From Schistocerca nitens (lineage: Eukaryota > Arthropoda > Insecta > Orthoptera > Acrididae): a stretch of 64,000 nt of DNA. The position numbers and the translations under genes were made by a program. The stretch spans positions 175,232,178-175,296,177 of the forward strand of contig NC_064622.1 in assembly GCF_023898315.1 (NCBI RefSeq), written 5' to 3'. Position 1 is the first letter of the stretch. Each line of letters opens with the position of its first letter. Below are positions 43,384 to 54,813 of the stretch, piece by piece. The notes beneath the pieces are model-generated. The model searched no databases, was not told where the DNA came from, and was given only the letters and a program-made list of their open reading frames with translations.

Positions 43384-44633
43384 CGAGGGGCGTTTGAAAT
43401 GTCCGAGAGATGACACCACCGGCGCGTATCGAGGTCATACGTAGTTAGTAGCATCTTTGGAAAGAACTCACACCAAGTTTCAGCCACATTGGTCTATTTC
43501 TTTGTGTTTGGCATGCGTGTGAATCAAGTAAGTCAAGTGAATGTCAAAAAATGGACTAAAAAGACTTTCGTGTGGTGATTAAACATTACGTTATGAAAGG
43601 CAAAACGCGTCAGGAGACTAAAGAGAAGCTTTATAAACATTACTGTGACTCTGCACCTTCGATTAGAACAGTTTATAAGTAGTTTCAAAATTTTCGGAGT
43701 GACCATGTGGGCACAAGTGATGCTGAACGTCCTGGACGCCCTGTGGAGGTTACGACTCCAGAAATTATTGATAAAATTCATGATATGGTGATGGATGACA
43801 GAAGAGTTAAGGTGCGTGAGATTGCTAGTGCTGTGGGCATCTCGAATGATCGGGTACAATATATTTTGCATAAACCTTTGGACATAAGAAAGCTATCCGC
43901 AAGATGGGTTCCGCGATTGCTCACGCTTAACCAAAAACGAAATCGTGGGAAGTGTTGCAAGGATGGTTTGCAGCTGTTCAGGAAGATTTCACAGGACTTT
44001 AAGCGTCGTTTCGTCACTGTGGATGGAACATGGATACATTACTATACTCCTGAGACAAAACAACAATCTAAATAATGGGTTACCAAAAAAGGCGAAAACC
44101 ATTCCTTCGGCCGGAAAGGTTATTGCGACTATCTTTTGGGATTCGCAAGGGATAGTCCTCATCGACTTTCTGAAAAAGGGTAAAACTATTACAGGTGCAT
44201 ATTATTCATCGTTATTGGACCGTTTGAAAACCTAGCTGCATGAAAACCGCAAAAAAGGCCTTTTCCATCAAGACACTGCTCCAGCACACACCTCAGCAGT
44301 TGTGGTCGCAAAATTAATGGAAATACGATTCCAACTCGTTTCACATCCCCCCCCCCCCCCTATCCTCCAGACTTGGCTCCTCGGATAACTATTTGTTCCC
44401 CAATTTGAAGAAATACCTGGCGAGACCAAGATTTTATTCAAATGATGAGGTGATTACAGCAGTTAATAGCTATTCTGCCGACATGGACAATTCCTATTAT
44501 TCGGAAGGGATCAACAAATCAGAACAGCGTTGGACGAAGTGTATAAAAGGAGACTATGTCGAAAAATAAAAAAGGTTGACCCCAAACACGTAAGTAGTTT
44601 TTAATTTGGAACAGACTTTTGAGACGCCCCTAG
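43384..44633 (+). mobile_element. mariner transposon (irritans-like), second copy
   Basis: The inverted ends CGAGGGGCGTTTGAAATG (43384) and the complement of AGACGCCCCTAG (44633) lie at TA sites. The transposase is frame-broken: DFRVVIKHYVMKGKTRQETK near 43560; GTSDAERPGRPVEVTTPEII (43707 on); KLSARWVPRLLTLNQKRNRG; VDGTWIHYYTPETKQQSK with the first catalytic aspartate kept but E changed to G; FHQDTAPAHTSAVVVAK near 44262, keeping the second aspartate; and GDYVEK at 44552-44569. A C-run lies at 44347-44361 and several stops are present. Confidence 0.9.
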
Positions 44634-45065
44634 TATGTACTCGATCTGGAGATACTGTTTTTTTGTCCTGTCTTAGCTGCCTCGTACGCTGTAATAACGC
44701 TGACTGAACTAGACCTTCTCAAATGCCAATAAAAAATTAAAAAAAGTTAAAGTAGCATACAACCTCTGACGGTAGGTTGCTTTTAACAGGAATGCTACAC
44801 CACGAAGAAACGTAGAAATAGCTCTATACGCCTGCACCTTTCCTTCATAAAACACGATCTGACGAAAATGATAACGCACGCTTAGCTTGGACGTTCCTAA
44901 CATGGTTCTGAAACTATTTCCTTTTATTTATTGATAAAATAAACTGTCGTTGTCATGACGCCCGTGCTAAACACGAGCGTTTTGTAGTAGCTATTGTGCA
45001 GGTTCTTTGATTGCGGAATCGGCTGGTGCGCACGCCTGAGATTCTCCTTTGACAGAACAAAAGTA
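44634..45065. promoter_or_regulatory. Upstream region of the DYNLT-like gene (5' UTR and promoter expected)
   Basis: Between the mariner end and the ATG at 45066 lie 430 bases without recognised repeats. The last 100 are less AT-rich (GGAATCGGCTGGTGCGCACG). No TATA box at a convincing place is seen. The transcription start cannot be fixed from sequence alone. Confidence 0.4.
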
Positions 45066-45089
45066 ATGGACGATTTTGCAGAGGAAGAG
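45066..45089 (+). CDS. Tctex-type dynein light chain, first coding exon
   Basis: ATG in a fair context (AAAGTAATGG) opens eight codons, MDDFAEEE, ending exactly at GAG|GTAAGT, a consensus splice donor (45090-45095). The exon is phase 0. The acidic MDD/MED start matches known Tctex-1 proteins, which begin MEDYQAAEE (human DYNLT1) or MDDS (Drosophila). The next exon, 18.6 kb away at 63657, opens in phase 0 with TEFVVEEV, which aligns to the TAFVVDEV that follows in the human protein. On its own an 8-codon exon could be chance; its donor, phase and fit to the second exon make it convincing. Confidence 0.75.
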
Positions 45090-45095
45090 GTAAGT

Positions 45096-46518
45096 CAAAG
45101 AGTACCACATCAGCCAAAGGAAATCCGTCGATAGTGCATGTAAGAATTTTCCGTCGCATTCAGTTCTTGGCTCTTGACTTTTACCACCTCTGCTACTTGT
45201 ATTTAGATAATTACGATGTTCTGCGCGCTGGTCTTTCCATATTTACTGTCGCTGACACAGTAGTTAACACAGATCAACAGCCATTTCCTCAACAGCATTA
45301 TTAAGTCGAGAATGAGATAACAGTCATACGTGAACCCATACTACCAACTCTACCAACTCTATTGTCTGTGAAAGTGAAGTCGTTTATCACTAACAGGAAG
45401 AAATAAACATATAACGGCAATGTATTACATTACCTACAGCGTTACTTCATATCAGTTAATTATGCCAGTATAGAAAGCTTACAACTTACATTATTTCTTT
45501 TTTTAAGTTGCGTTCGCAATCAGTTGGCAGGCCCGCTTATTGTAAGATTTTTTTATTTTATTTTCTTCCTATACAATCCACATGGGCGAAACTCATTTGA
45601 GAAGGTCATTTCCGAACGGTATTATATCTACAAAATGTAACTGAACAGGAGAGACAAAAAAGTTTTACAACCACAGTGACATCAGAATATGATTTGTAGC
45701 TTTATTGTTATATGCAGGCACATGTTGAAGCACGTTACGCCAAGTATCTCGGTTAAATGTTTATTTGTTTAATTGTTATTGCATCAGTAAAAATGAATTT
45801 GGTACCTTTTGGCAGGAAACTGTGTTAAGACCGGATACTGTTGTTCTGGTGTTACATTATATTACTACAAGCAGTTGACTGTTTCATTTGCAGTGTTTCG
45901 TACTGCAATTTATTCTCTTTATTGGTTATTTAGAACTGTTACTAACTTAACGGTTTAGAAATATTGCAAAGAAAATTAGTGAGCATATTATTATTTTTAT
46001 TTCGCAGAATATTTTACTCGTAATTTTCGCTTTCACGCAACCTGAACAATGAACTAAATGGCATTCACTGTCACTCCCTGCAGGACTTTCATCACCATGC
46101 AGAACAATATTAGACACTTACACTACAACAGAGTCTACAGGTGACAAGGAGGTAATCCACGAACATCTACATCCATAAGGAGACTGACGTCAGAACATCC
46201 TTTTCCATTATGTTCGTTACTATGTAAATTTAAAAAGAATATTGGTATTATGAACATAAAAATAAGAAAGCTTCAAAACAAAGAACAGCATTAATTTGCT
46301 ACCCGTTGTCTTCATTAATCACTTCATTATTACTAACATCATAGCAAGATTCTGTACTGTTATCGTTTTTCAGTGTTCTAGTACATGATCCCATGTCCCA
46401 ATGGCGTTCAATTAAATCACTTTTTTCAGGTTGCGCTTGGCTTTTAGCATTAAGTTTCCTAAACGTTGCTATAATGTGCTCATATTTTGCTGATTTTCTT
46501 TAGAATTTTGTTTTCACA
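45096..46518. other. DYNLT intron 1, unassigned part
   Basis: This is AT-rich intronic sequence without recognised repeats or open frames of interest. Confidence 0.5.
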
Positions 46519-46519
46519 A

Positions 46520-46879
46520 TTAGATGTGTACACCAACCAGACCTGTCTGTGCCTGCAAAGTAATCCTCTTCGCTTCATTTATCTTTATGCCTGTTGAAGA
46601 TAGCATACGGACTTCGAATTGATCTTTCCAGTTGACACAATTAAAATCGACACCTAGCACATGCAATTTCCCAGTATCTTTAAAAAGATAGCTACTGTCG
46701 TGGCAAAAGGATACCATGTTTTGTCTTATCTTTTTTTCGACCAGCTCAAAAGCCCTATCTGCATGCATGAAGGAATGACCTCTAATGGGCAAGAACCACA
46801 CTACTTGCAAATTGAATTGATATACAAGTACTGACAACATCAAAATGTTACAACAGTTATTTCCTGTGATGTACAACAC
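46520..46879 (-). pseudogene. Remnant of an uncharacterised insect gene family (DUF7869-like)
   Basis: An open frame of 119 codons contains LPIRGHSFMHADRAFELVEK, very like the 'F.vrGHSFmpaDr.FG.iEk' motif of DUF7869-type proteins that are numerous in insect genomes. After it come DTGKLHVLGVDFNCVNWKD and KINEAKRITLQAQ, also as in the family. The catalytic-looking aspartates and the earlier DNCAGQN-type motif are not preserved (NNCCN in its place). It lies antisense in the DYNLT intron. It is a single-exon fragment, probably a decayed retrocopy or transposon-associated gene. The family name is given from memory. Confidence 0.55.
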
Positions 46880-47015
46880 TCACAAAACACTCTTACTGCC
46901 TCTATGTGCTACTCCTTGCAAAATAAGGGAAGAGTATTTTCAAGAAAAAGTTCCACAAATAAGAACTTATTTCATTCGGTCCTCGACACATCCCATTTTC
47001 TAGCTGTTTTTATAG

Positions 47016-47259
47016 GCCAAGCGAGGTGACGCAGTGGTTAGCACACTGGACTCGCATTCGGGAGGACGACGATTCAATCCCGCGTCCGGCCATCCTGATT
47101 TAGGTTTTCCGTGATTTCCCTAAATCGCTCCTGGCAAATGCCGGGATGGTTCCTTTGAAAGGGCACGGCCGACTTCCTTCCCCGTCCTTCCCTAATCCGA
47201 TGAGACCGATACCCTCGCTGTTTGGTCTCTTTCCCCTAACAATCCAATGCAATCCAGTC
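47016..47259 (+). mobile_element. tRNA-type SINE (SINE-D)
   Basis: The head CGAGGTGACGCAGTGGTTAG, GACTCGCATTCGGGAGGACG and B box GATTCAATCCCGCGTCCGG are followed by a long conserved body (CCTGATTTAGGTTTTCCGTG; GCCGGGATGGTTCCTTTGAA; CCTTCCCTAATCCGATGAGA). The duplication CTAGCTGTTT(TT)ATAG lies at 47000-47015 and 47260-47273. This family is very widespread in insects. Confidence 0.92.
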
Positions 47260-47323
47260 CTAGCTGTTTATAGAAGTCTGTTGTATTCTCATTTATAGTT
47301 TTATCTTTTTCCACAATCACAAT

Positions 47324-49800
47324 ACGATGTTGTTGTTGTTATGGTCTTCAGTCCTGATACTGGTTTGCTGCAGCTCTCCATGCTACTCTATGCTATGCAA
47401 GCTTCTTCATCTCCCAGTGCTTACTGCAACCTACATCCCTCTGAATCTGCTTAGTGTATTCATGTCTTGGTCTCCATCTACGATTTTTACCCTCCACGCT
47501 GCCCTCCAATGCTAAATTTGTGATCCCTTAATGCCTCAGAACATATCCTACCAACCGGTCCCTTCTTCTTGACAAATTGTGCCACAAACTCCTCCCCAAT
47601 TCTATTCAAATTCGCCTCATTAGTTATGTGACCTACCCATCTAATCTTCAGCATTCTTCTGTAGCACCACATTTCGAAATCTTCTATTCTTTTCTTGTTC
47701 AAACTATTTATCGTCCCTGTTTCACTTCCACATATGACTACACTCCATACAAATACTTTCAGAAACGACTTCCTGACACTTAAATCTATACTCGATGTTA
47801 ACAAATTTCTCTTCTTCAGAAACGATTTCCTTTCCATTGCCAGTCTACATTTTATATCCTCCCTACTTCGACCATCATCAGTTATTTTGCTTCCCCAAAT
47901 AGCAAAACTCCTTTACTACTTTAAGCATCTCATTTCCTAATCTAATTCCCTCAGCATCACCCGACTTAATTCGACTGCATTCCATTATCCTCGTTTTGCT
48001 TTTGTTGATGTTCATCTTATATCCTCCTTTGAAGACACTGTCCATTCCGTTCAACTGCTCTTCCAAGTACTTTGCCGGCCGCGGTGGTCTCGCGGTTCTA
48101 GGCACGCAGTCCGGAACCGTGCGACTGCTATGGTCGCAGGTTCGAATCCTGCCTCGGGCATGGATGTGTGTGATGTCCTTAGGTTAGTTAGGTTTAAGTA
48201 GTTCTAAGTTCTAGGGGACTTATGACCACAGCAGTTGAGTCCCATAGTGCTCAGAGCCATTTGAACCATTTTGAACCAAGTCCTTTGCTGTCTCTGACAG
48301 AATTACAATGTCATCGGCGAACCTCAAAGTTTTTATTTCTTCTCCATGGATTTTAATGCCTACTCCGAATTTTTCTTTTGTTTCCTTTGCTGCTTGCTCA
48401 ATATACAGATTGAATAACATCGGGGAGAGGCTACAACCCTGTCTCGCTCCCTTCCCAACCACTGCTTCCCTTTCATGCCCCTCGCCTCTTATAACTGCCA
48501 TCTGGTTTCAGTACAAATTGTAAATAGCCTTTCTCTCCCTGTATTTTACCCCTGCCACCTTTAGAATTTGAAAGAGGGTATTCTAGTCAACATTGTCAAA
48601 AGCTTTCTCTAAGTCTACAAATGCTAGAAACGTAGGATTGCCTTTACTTAATCTTTCTTCTAAGATAAGTCCTAAGGTCAATATTGACTCACGTGTTCCA
48701 ATATTTCTACGGAATCCAAACTGATCTTCCCCGCAGTCGGCTTCTACTAGTTTTTCCATTCGTCTGTAAAGAATTCGCGTTAGTATTTTGCAGCTGTGAC
48801 TTATTAAACTGATAGTTCGGTAATTTTCACATTTGTCAATACCTGCTTTCTTTGGGATTGGAATTATTATATTCTTCTTGAAGTCTTACGGTATGTCGCC
48901 TGTCTCATACGTCTTACTCACCAGATGGTAGAGTTTTGTCAGGACTGGCTCTCCCTAGACCGTCAGTAGTTCTAATGGAATGTTGTCTACTCCCGGGACC
49001 TTTTTCGGCTTAGGTCTTTCAGTGCTCTGTCAAACTCTTCACGCAGTATCGTATCTCCCATTTCATCTTCATCTAAATTCTCTTCCATTTCCATAATATT
49101 GTCCTCAAGTACATCGCCCTTGTATAGACCCTCTATATACTCCTTCCACCTTTGTGCTTTCCCTTCTTTGCTTAGAACTGGGTTTCCATCTGAACTCTTT
49201 ATATTCATACAAGGGGTTCTCTTTTCTCCAAAGGTCTCCTTAATTTTCCTGTAGGCTGTATCTATCTTACCTCTAGTGATACATGCCTCTACATCCTTAC
49301 ATTTGTCCTCCAGCCATCCCCGCTTAGCCGTTTTGCACTTCCTGTCGATCTCATTTTTGAGACGTTTGTATTCCTTTTTGCCTGCTTCATTTACTGCATT
49401 TTTATATTTTCTCCTTTCATCAATTAAATTCAATATTTCTTCTGTTACCCAAGGATTTCTACTAGCCCTAGACTTTTTACCTACTTGATCCAATGCTGCC
49501 TTCAGCACTTCATCCCTCAGAGCTACCTATTCTTCTTCTACTGTATTTCTTTCCCTCATTCCTGTCAATTGTTCCCTTACGCTCTCCTTGAAACTCTGTA
49601 CAACCTCTGGTTTAGTCAGTTTATCCAGGTCCCATCTCCTTAAATTCCGACCTTTTTGCAGTTTCTTCAGTTTTAATCTACAGTTCATAACCAATAGATT
49701 GTGGTCAGAGTCCACAGCTACCCTTGGAAATGTCTTACAATTTAATCCGAATGGGGGACTATTTTACCTCTGGAATATTTTACCCAAGAGGATGCCATCA
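47324..49800 (-). mobile_element. RTE-clade LINE, copy C, with endonuclease deletion
   Basis: Minus-strand frames match copy A: FADDIVILSETAKDL (48350 region), GARQGCSLSPMLFNLYIEQA, MWCYRRMLKIRWVGHITNE, EKRTPCMNIKSSDGNPVL. A junction near 49741-49748 joins sequence coding for LVMNCRLKL directly to the N-terminal PHSD region, so nearly the whole endonuclease domain is gone. A SINE-A at 48076-48275 breaks the reverse transcriptase. Stops and frameshifts divide the rest. The 3' end is ACAACAACA at 47324. Confidence 0.92.
48076..48275 (+). mobile_element. SINE-A copy inside RTE copy C
   Basis: The 13-bp duplication CCAAGT(A/C)CTTTGC lies at 48063-48075 and 48276-48288. The head GGCCGCGGTGGTCTCGCGGT is the same subtype as the nested SINE at 17983. 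Confidence 0.95.
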
Positions 49801-50540
49801 TCATTTAAACATACAGTAAAGCTGCGAGACTATAATAATACAGTTGCCCTGAGTAATAGAGCTGTCCAATGGTAGCCTTCGGTAGAGACTTATTTTGATT
49901 CAAATCAAGCCTTACAGTCAGTGAATTTTCAGGTTACTGGTTGAGGTTCTGGAAAACTGCCTTGCCCTGCCTTTACAAACCATGCGTTGAATAACTATCT
50001 CCATCTTCTCTTTCGCTGATGCAGAGATGCAGCTGATTTAAATTGTATACTATTGTTCAGACATTCGCTGCAAGTGTCCTGTTTCATGCTTCTAGTCGTA
50101 GGTTGAGTTTGGTAACAAATATCAGTACAAAATAATCTGTTGTAGCGATTGAAGTAAATTATTTAAAATTGGAATCAATCATAGGAACTCCTAGTACAGA
50201 AAAATATGAGTATGCTAATGAATATAAGAATATGCATTCATGCAAAATCCATTAAAAATTGTTTTTTAGCTTTCAGCCAAAATATTTTATATGAACCATA
50301 ACCAAAATGATTTTGTGTTTTCCTAAACTTTAAATTTACAGTGTGATAGAGTATAATGGATATTAAATGACAGAATACAGCAAATTACCCTTTAATTTAA
50401 AGTGTAGATGCAGCAAGGAGATAACACAGAAGTTTCATCTTATCCACAAAATAACATCCACATATTTGAAATATTCATGTCTACAAGAAGATATTTTCTC
50501 CTTGGTCCTCCACCTCGGCCATAATGCCTTTCTCTGCATT
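49801..50540. other. Intronic, unassigned
   Basis: AT-rich sequence without recognised features. Confidence 0.5.
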
Positions 50541-51003
50541 TGAATGATTGAATTTGGGAAAAAAATCTGACCTTAAAGTCTAATCATATCAACTGTTAAT
50601 GTAGGCCCACCTCTCTTCTCTGGACTGATAACGTCACCAATGTTCAATACACTTAGAAATGTATCTCGACGTACGTTTATATCCCTAGTTAGAGATTGAA
50701 TGCGACCTCTCTAGTGAAATTACATCAATATATGCTGAAATGAACTTCTTTTGTGAAACAGAATCTTTATTCTGATGGAATCTGAGATGAAACTCTTGAA
50801 TTTTAGTTGGTAATTAACGTGCAGTACACAGTAGGCACTTTCACGATCACATCTAATTTGAGGTGTAGCACTAGCATTTTTTGCATGCTTATTTTGTTTT
50901 GCGACATTTTTCTTCCACTTTTCCGATCTGCATTCCCTTTTACCTGAATTTTCAGTTTCTGTTGATGAGTCATGATGTTCATCTGATATGTCAGACTCCA
51001 TAA
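50541..51003 (-). pseudogene. Unidentified open frame, possible gene-family fragment
   Basis: A 93-codon frame starts at the ATG ending at 51001: MESDISDEHHDSSTETENSG, then KRECRSEKWKKNVAKQNKHA. The acidic start followed by a lysine/arginine-rich 'KWKKNV.K..' segment resembles the N-terminal part of DUF7869-type insect proteins, the family suggested at 46520. The downstream reading breaks. The resemblance is limited to this short segment, so the assignment is weak. Confidence 0.3.
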
Positions 51004-51499
51004 TTTAATTAACAACTCTCAACAAACCAAAAAGAAACGCCAGAGATATCTTTACAACATACTATGTCATGTAAACAAATGTCGGCCATGTTTTGTGTGA
51101 TGTCACTACCATGAGGACCAATGAATGGCTGCCGGGATTTCATACTTTTTGGAAACGAAATAAGAATGAATTTGGTATTCTTCGTCATGAACCACAATAC
51201 TTCAGGGAAAATATACAATGGATACAGTACGGCATATATAAAAGTTCTTATTGTATATATAATGGTTCTCAGTAGTGCTGCCACCCGTTATCTCATTTTT
51301 CAATTTTTTGGATTTGGTACTTTTTGGAACTGACCTTCTCATATAGAGACTTCTGGTAACACAACCTTGGTTCGCTGCCAGGCCACTTGGAGCGCTGCAA
51401 GTTTAGCAGTTCATCATCTCGCTTTCTTGTTAGCTGATTTTTTAGTCTTCCATGTTTGTTTTCGTTTCCCAGTTAGCAGAAGCTGGTTTCACCACATAG

Positions 51500-52415
51500 T
51501 GTTTCTGATTACGACTTCTCGTCTGTATTGCATGCTTTGAATTGCATTGTAAGTAAAGTATGCTGCTCATATTCTACTTGACTTCTGCTCCCATCCCTAA
51601 TACTGGGTGGGATAAATTATTTCATATTTGCCTTTTTTTTCATATACAACTGAAGCTGGTTTCGTCACATGGTATTCTGTGGACTGTTATGTATTTGTTA
51701 CTGATTACGAATTTCTATGTGAACTGCGCGATTTAAATGCATTGTACGTGTATTGCTTTTATTCGACTTTATTTTTGTTTGCATTTTTTTCTGTACTTCC
51801 TCACATTTAATAGAGAACTCTATGATATCAGGTTTTAACAGTATTTTTGTTCAATTGGCAACATCTTACCACGGAATGAGTGTGTAATTCTGCTTTGATT
51901 GGTGTTGCTTCTTGCCATTGAGTGATATGCATTTCCCAGTGGCTTGCAGAATATGTATGTAACTGTAGATGAGTGTGCTTTGTAGTCTTGGTGACTAGAG
52001 CAGCCTTCCTTGCAAATGCTAAAAAGGCGGTAGTAAACACACAAATATTTTCAGGCGATTTTAACAGGCACTAGAAACAGTACATTTCAACATAAGTCAA
52101 TGAAAATTTCGGCGGCCTCCATTAAAAGCGAAAAAACAACGCATAATATGCGTGAAATACTTACAGTGCATTTAAATCGAGCAGTTCACACACGAATTCG
52201 TAAGCAGTAACAAACAGTCATGGGTCCACAGAATATCATGTAACGAAACTTGCTTCTGTTTCATATGAAACAAAAACGAATATGGAATCATTTACCCCAC
52301 CCAACATTATGGACGAGAGCAAAATTAGGCAGAATGAAAGCAACATGTTTATAGTGCAATTCAAAGAGTACAATACACGGAAGCAGTTCGTTATCAGGAA
52401 CACAATTTCCGCTTT
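51500..52415. repeat. Imperfect inverted repeat, about 260-bp arms
   Basis: The sequence at 51500-51760 reappears in inverse complement at about 52145-52415. Shared blocks include TTTGAATTGCA, GGGTGGGATAAAT/GGGTGGGGTAAAT, GAAGC(T/A)GGTTTCGT(C/T)ACAT, ATTCTGTGGAC, GAACTG(C)GCGATTTAAATGCA. Identity is about 75%. The spacer is 385 bp. It may be an old foldback element or two opposed copies of one repeat. Confidence 0.7.
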
Positions 52416-53385
52416 ATAATAGCCACACAGTAGAAATTGCAATATTGGGTTTTACAAATAACTGCACTTTACCACCACGCTACCAGACTTACCATAAAGT
52501 GTAAATGAAACGTACCTTTTAGTACTCGTATTTCGCAATGCAAGAATACGGATTGTCGCGCCATATTCTTCCGAAGTGGAAGTTCTCTGCCAGGCCACTC
52601 AGAGCGCTATTGTCCGTCTCTCTTTTCGCATCGCAACATGGGATTTGTACTTCTGATATTTTGGTGTTCTTTTTTACAACTAATCCGTAAGGAGCTGCGA
52701 TGAGAATAAGCAAAATCTATCTGCATCTTCCACACAAACAGGAAATTTATTATTATTACGGCTGGAGAATACTGCAGCAATAAATTTAAAAAAGTGGTTG
52801 TTGCTGTGTTGTACGTGATCAAGAAAAATATGATCAGCGATTTCATCAAGATGTACTGTGTTTTTTCCTTTTTTTACTCATACTTAAAAACAAAAACCTA
52901 GATAACTTCTGACCAGTTACTTGTTTCTATTGCAGTTAGCTGCGTGGTTGCGTGCCTCACAAAGCTACCGTACTACCTATGTATAAATGAGCGACTCGAG
53001 AAGAATAAGTAATTACCAATGCAGTAACTGCACATTTTATTCTGCCAGCAGTTTTACAACTTTTAAGCAGAACCATTATAGATTTTCGCCACAGTGAAAT
53101 ACACGGTAGACACGTTACAAAAATGTCATAACGCTTCATGTAAATAACATAGGCGAACGAAAAAATGTTTTAAGCTTTCTTACTTTGGTAGCTTATCTTT
53201 ATAGATTTTTATGAGCTGAATCCAGATCTACCCTTAGTTTTTCTGTATCACCCATAGTTTTCGAGCAATATGCTTTTTATTATATAGTATAAAAAACTTA
53301 TGCTATACAGTAAATGGGGAAATTAATGAAATACTTTAATACAACATAAGCATGGTTTGTACGCCAATAAGTTCTTTTCCTTTAA
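52416..53385. other. Intronic, unassigned
   Basis: AT-rich sequence. The phrase CTGCCAGGCCACTCAGAGCG at 52589-52608 resembles CTGCCAGGCCACTTGGAGCG at 51375-51394 in the same orientation, so part of this stretch is a duplicated repeat. Confidence 0.45.
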
Positions 53386-54035
53386 TCTAGAGCCAAGCAA
53401 TTCAGCTTTTTTCTTTTGTTAAGCCTAGATCCCTAACTAAATCGTTAAGTTCGGTCTGAGTATCAATTTGGGCTCTAGACTTTCTGTATTACAACGGAAT
53501 TTATAATCATCTGGTTCATCTAAATCAGATTGTACATCAGAAAATACTTCTGTTGGAATAGAATTTAAATCATCTGGTGGTTCAGAAACTGGCAAATCTA
53601 CACCACTGCATTACTGGTCAGTCTGCAGATGGAAGGTTAGGGTAGCTCATTACATTCTTTTCCTCATTATTATGACCAGTAATATCAATACTGCAAAAGT
53701 AGCAATCATCAGAACGATTTCCTGGCTACCTCCATATCATAGGAACAGAAAATTTAAAGGCTTTTTTCTCCCTTTTGGACCATTTTCTCAGATCTTCAAC
53801 AAACCTTATGCTGCGCCCAAGATTTATTTTGATCATCAAGTTTAGATCCAAAGTATGATAGATAAACCTTTTTCACAAATTCTGCAATGTGTCTTTGGAG
53901 TTTTTTAATCACAAATTCACCACAAATATAACAAAAACTATCAGCAGGAATTTTTACAACCACGATTAGATATTTTACTGAGCACATGTACAGGTAACGG
54001 GAAAGTAAGGTTAGGTTGACAGTAAACAAAACACC
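53386..54035 (-). pseudogene. Decayed copy of an uncharacterised invertebrate gene family
   Basis: Minus-strand readings in order: IPADSFCYICGEFVIKKLQR, HIAEFVKKVYLSYFGSKLDD, QNKSWAQHKVC, KKAFKFSVPMIWR, DDCYFCSIDITGHNNEEKNV, MSYPNLPSAD, and near 53410 AELLGSRLKEKNLLA. These match, in order, a family of long uncharacterised proteins common in invertebrates ('FCYICGEy', 'DCYFC', 'YPNLPSA', 'LLGSRLKgkNLL'). Several frame changes and stops separate the pieces. Only the N-terminal third is present. Such copies are often multi-copy and intronless, so a mobile or retrocopied origin is plausible. Confidence 0.62.
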
Positions 54036-54813
54036 ATCTGTTCACCCAAAAATAGAATCGACCTTTTTTGCCAGCAAATGTTTTTCAACAGTGCTACCAA
54101 CATTATCTACATTCATTACACCTCCTTTTTAAATTATTTTAACTACATATAAGATCTTAAATTCTTTAAAAATCGCTTAATTTAATAAATTTAACTGTAA
54201 AATATGGAGAAATTGTGGGTGATACGGTTTTGTAAGTTTCATATTTGTATTTCCCTCCCTAAAAAACATAAGAATAAGGTATTTTCAACAAAAAAAGTTT
54301 TTCCATCGTTGGCCTGTGTAATGTGCCATTGAACTTCTGCTCCTCAAATCAAACACGGAAAATGATTGCAGAGTAATATTACGTTTATCATTTTTGTTAC
54401 ATAGATATTCTATTTATTTAATGTATTAACAAAACCGTTACAACAAAGCGTTCATAGACAATATAACACGATTTGATTCCGAAGCAGGAGCGATTTGCAG
54501 ACAACAAGCCGTTGCAGAAAGTTCATGATGCTTCAACTTCACTTAAATCGGAAAGTAACACCACATGGGTTCTCTAACACTTATTTTCAGACATATAAGT
54601 TATCCCCCATTTCATAGCGATAATTACAACCCCGTAACGCTAACAGGGCATATATGGCTCGAAAACGAGTCCCATGCAGAATTATTCCAACACGGATTTT
54701 AGTGTGAACCTTTCATGTACTCCCAGTCGTTCTATGTCCACACAAATCTCTATATTATAATTTTCTACGGAGGGTCCCCTGCATTCTTATGTGAAAATTT
54801 GCACTTAATACCA
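54036..54813. other. Intronic, unassigned
   Basis: AT-rich sequence without recognised features, ending at the tandem duplication. Confidence 0.5.
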
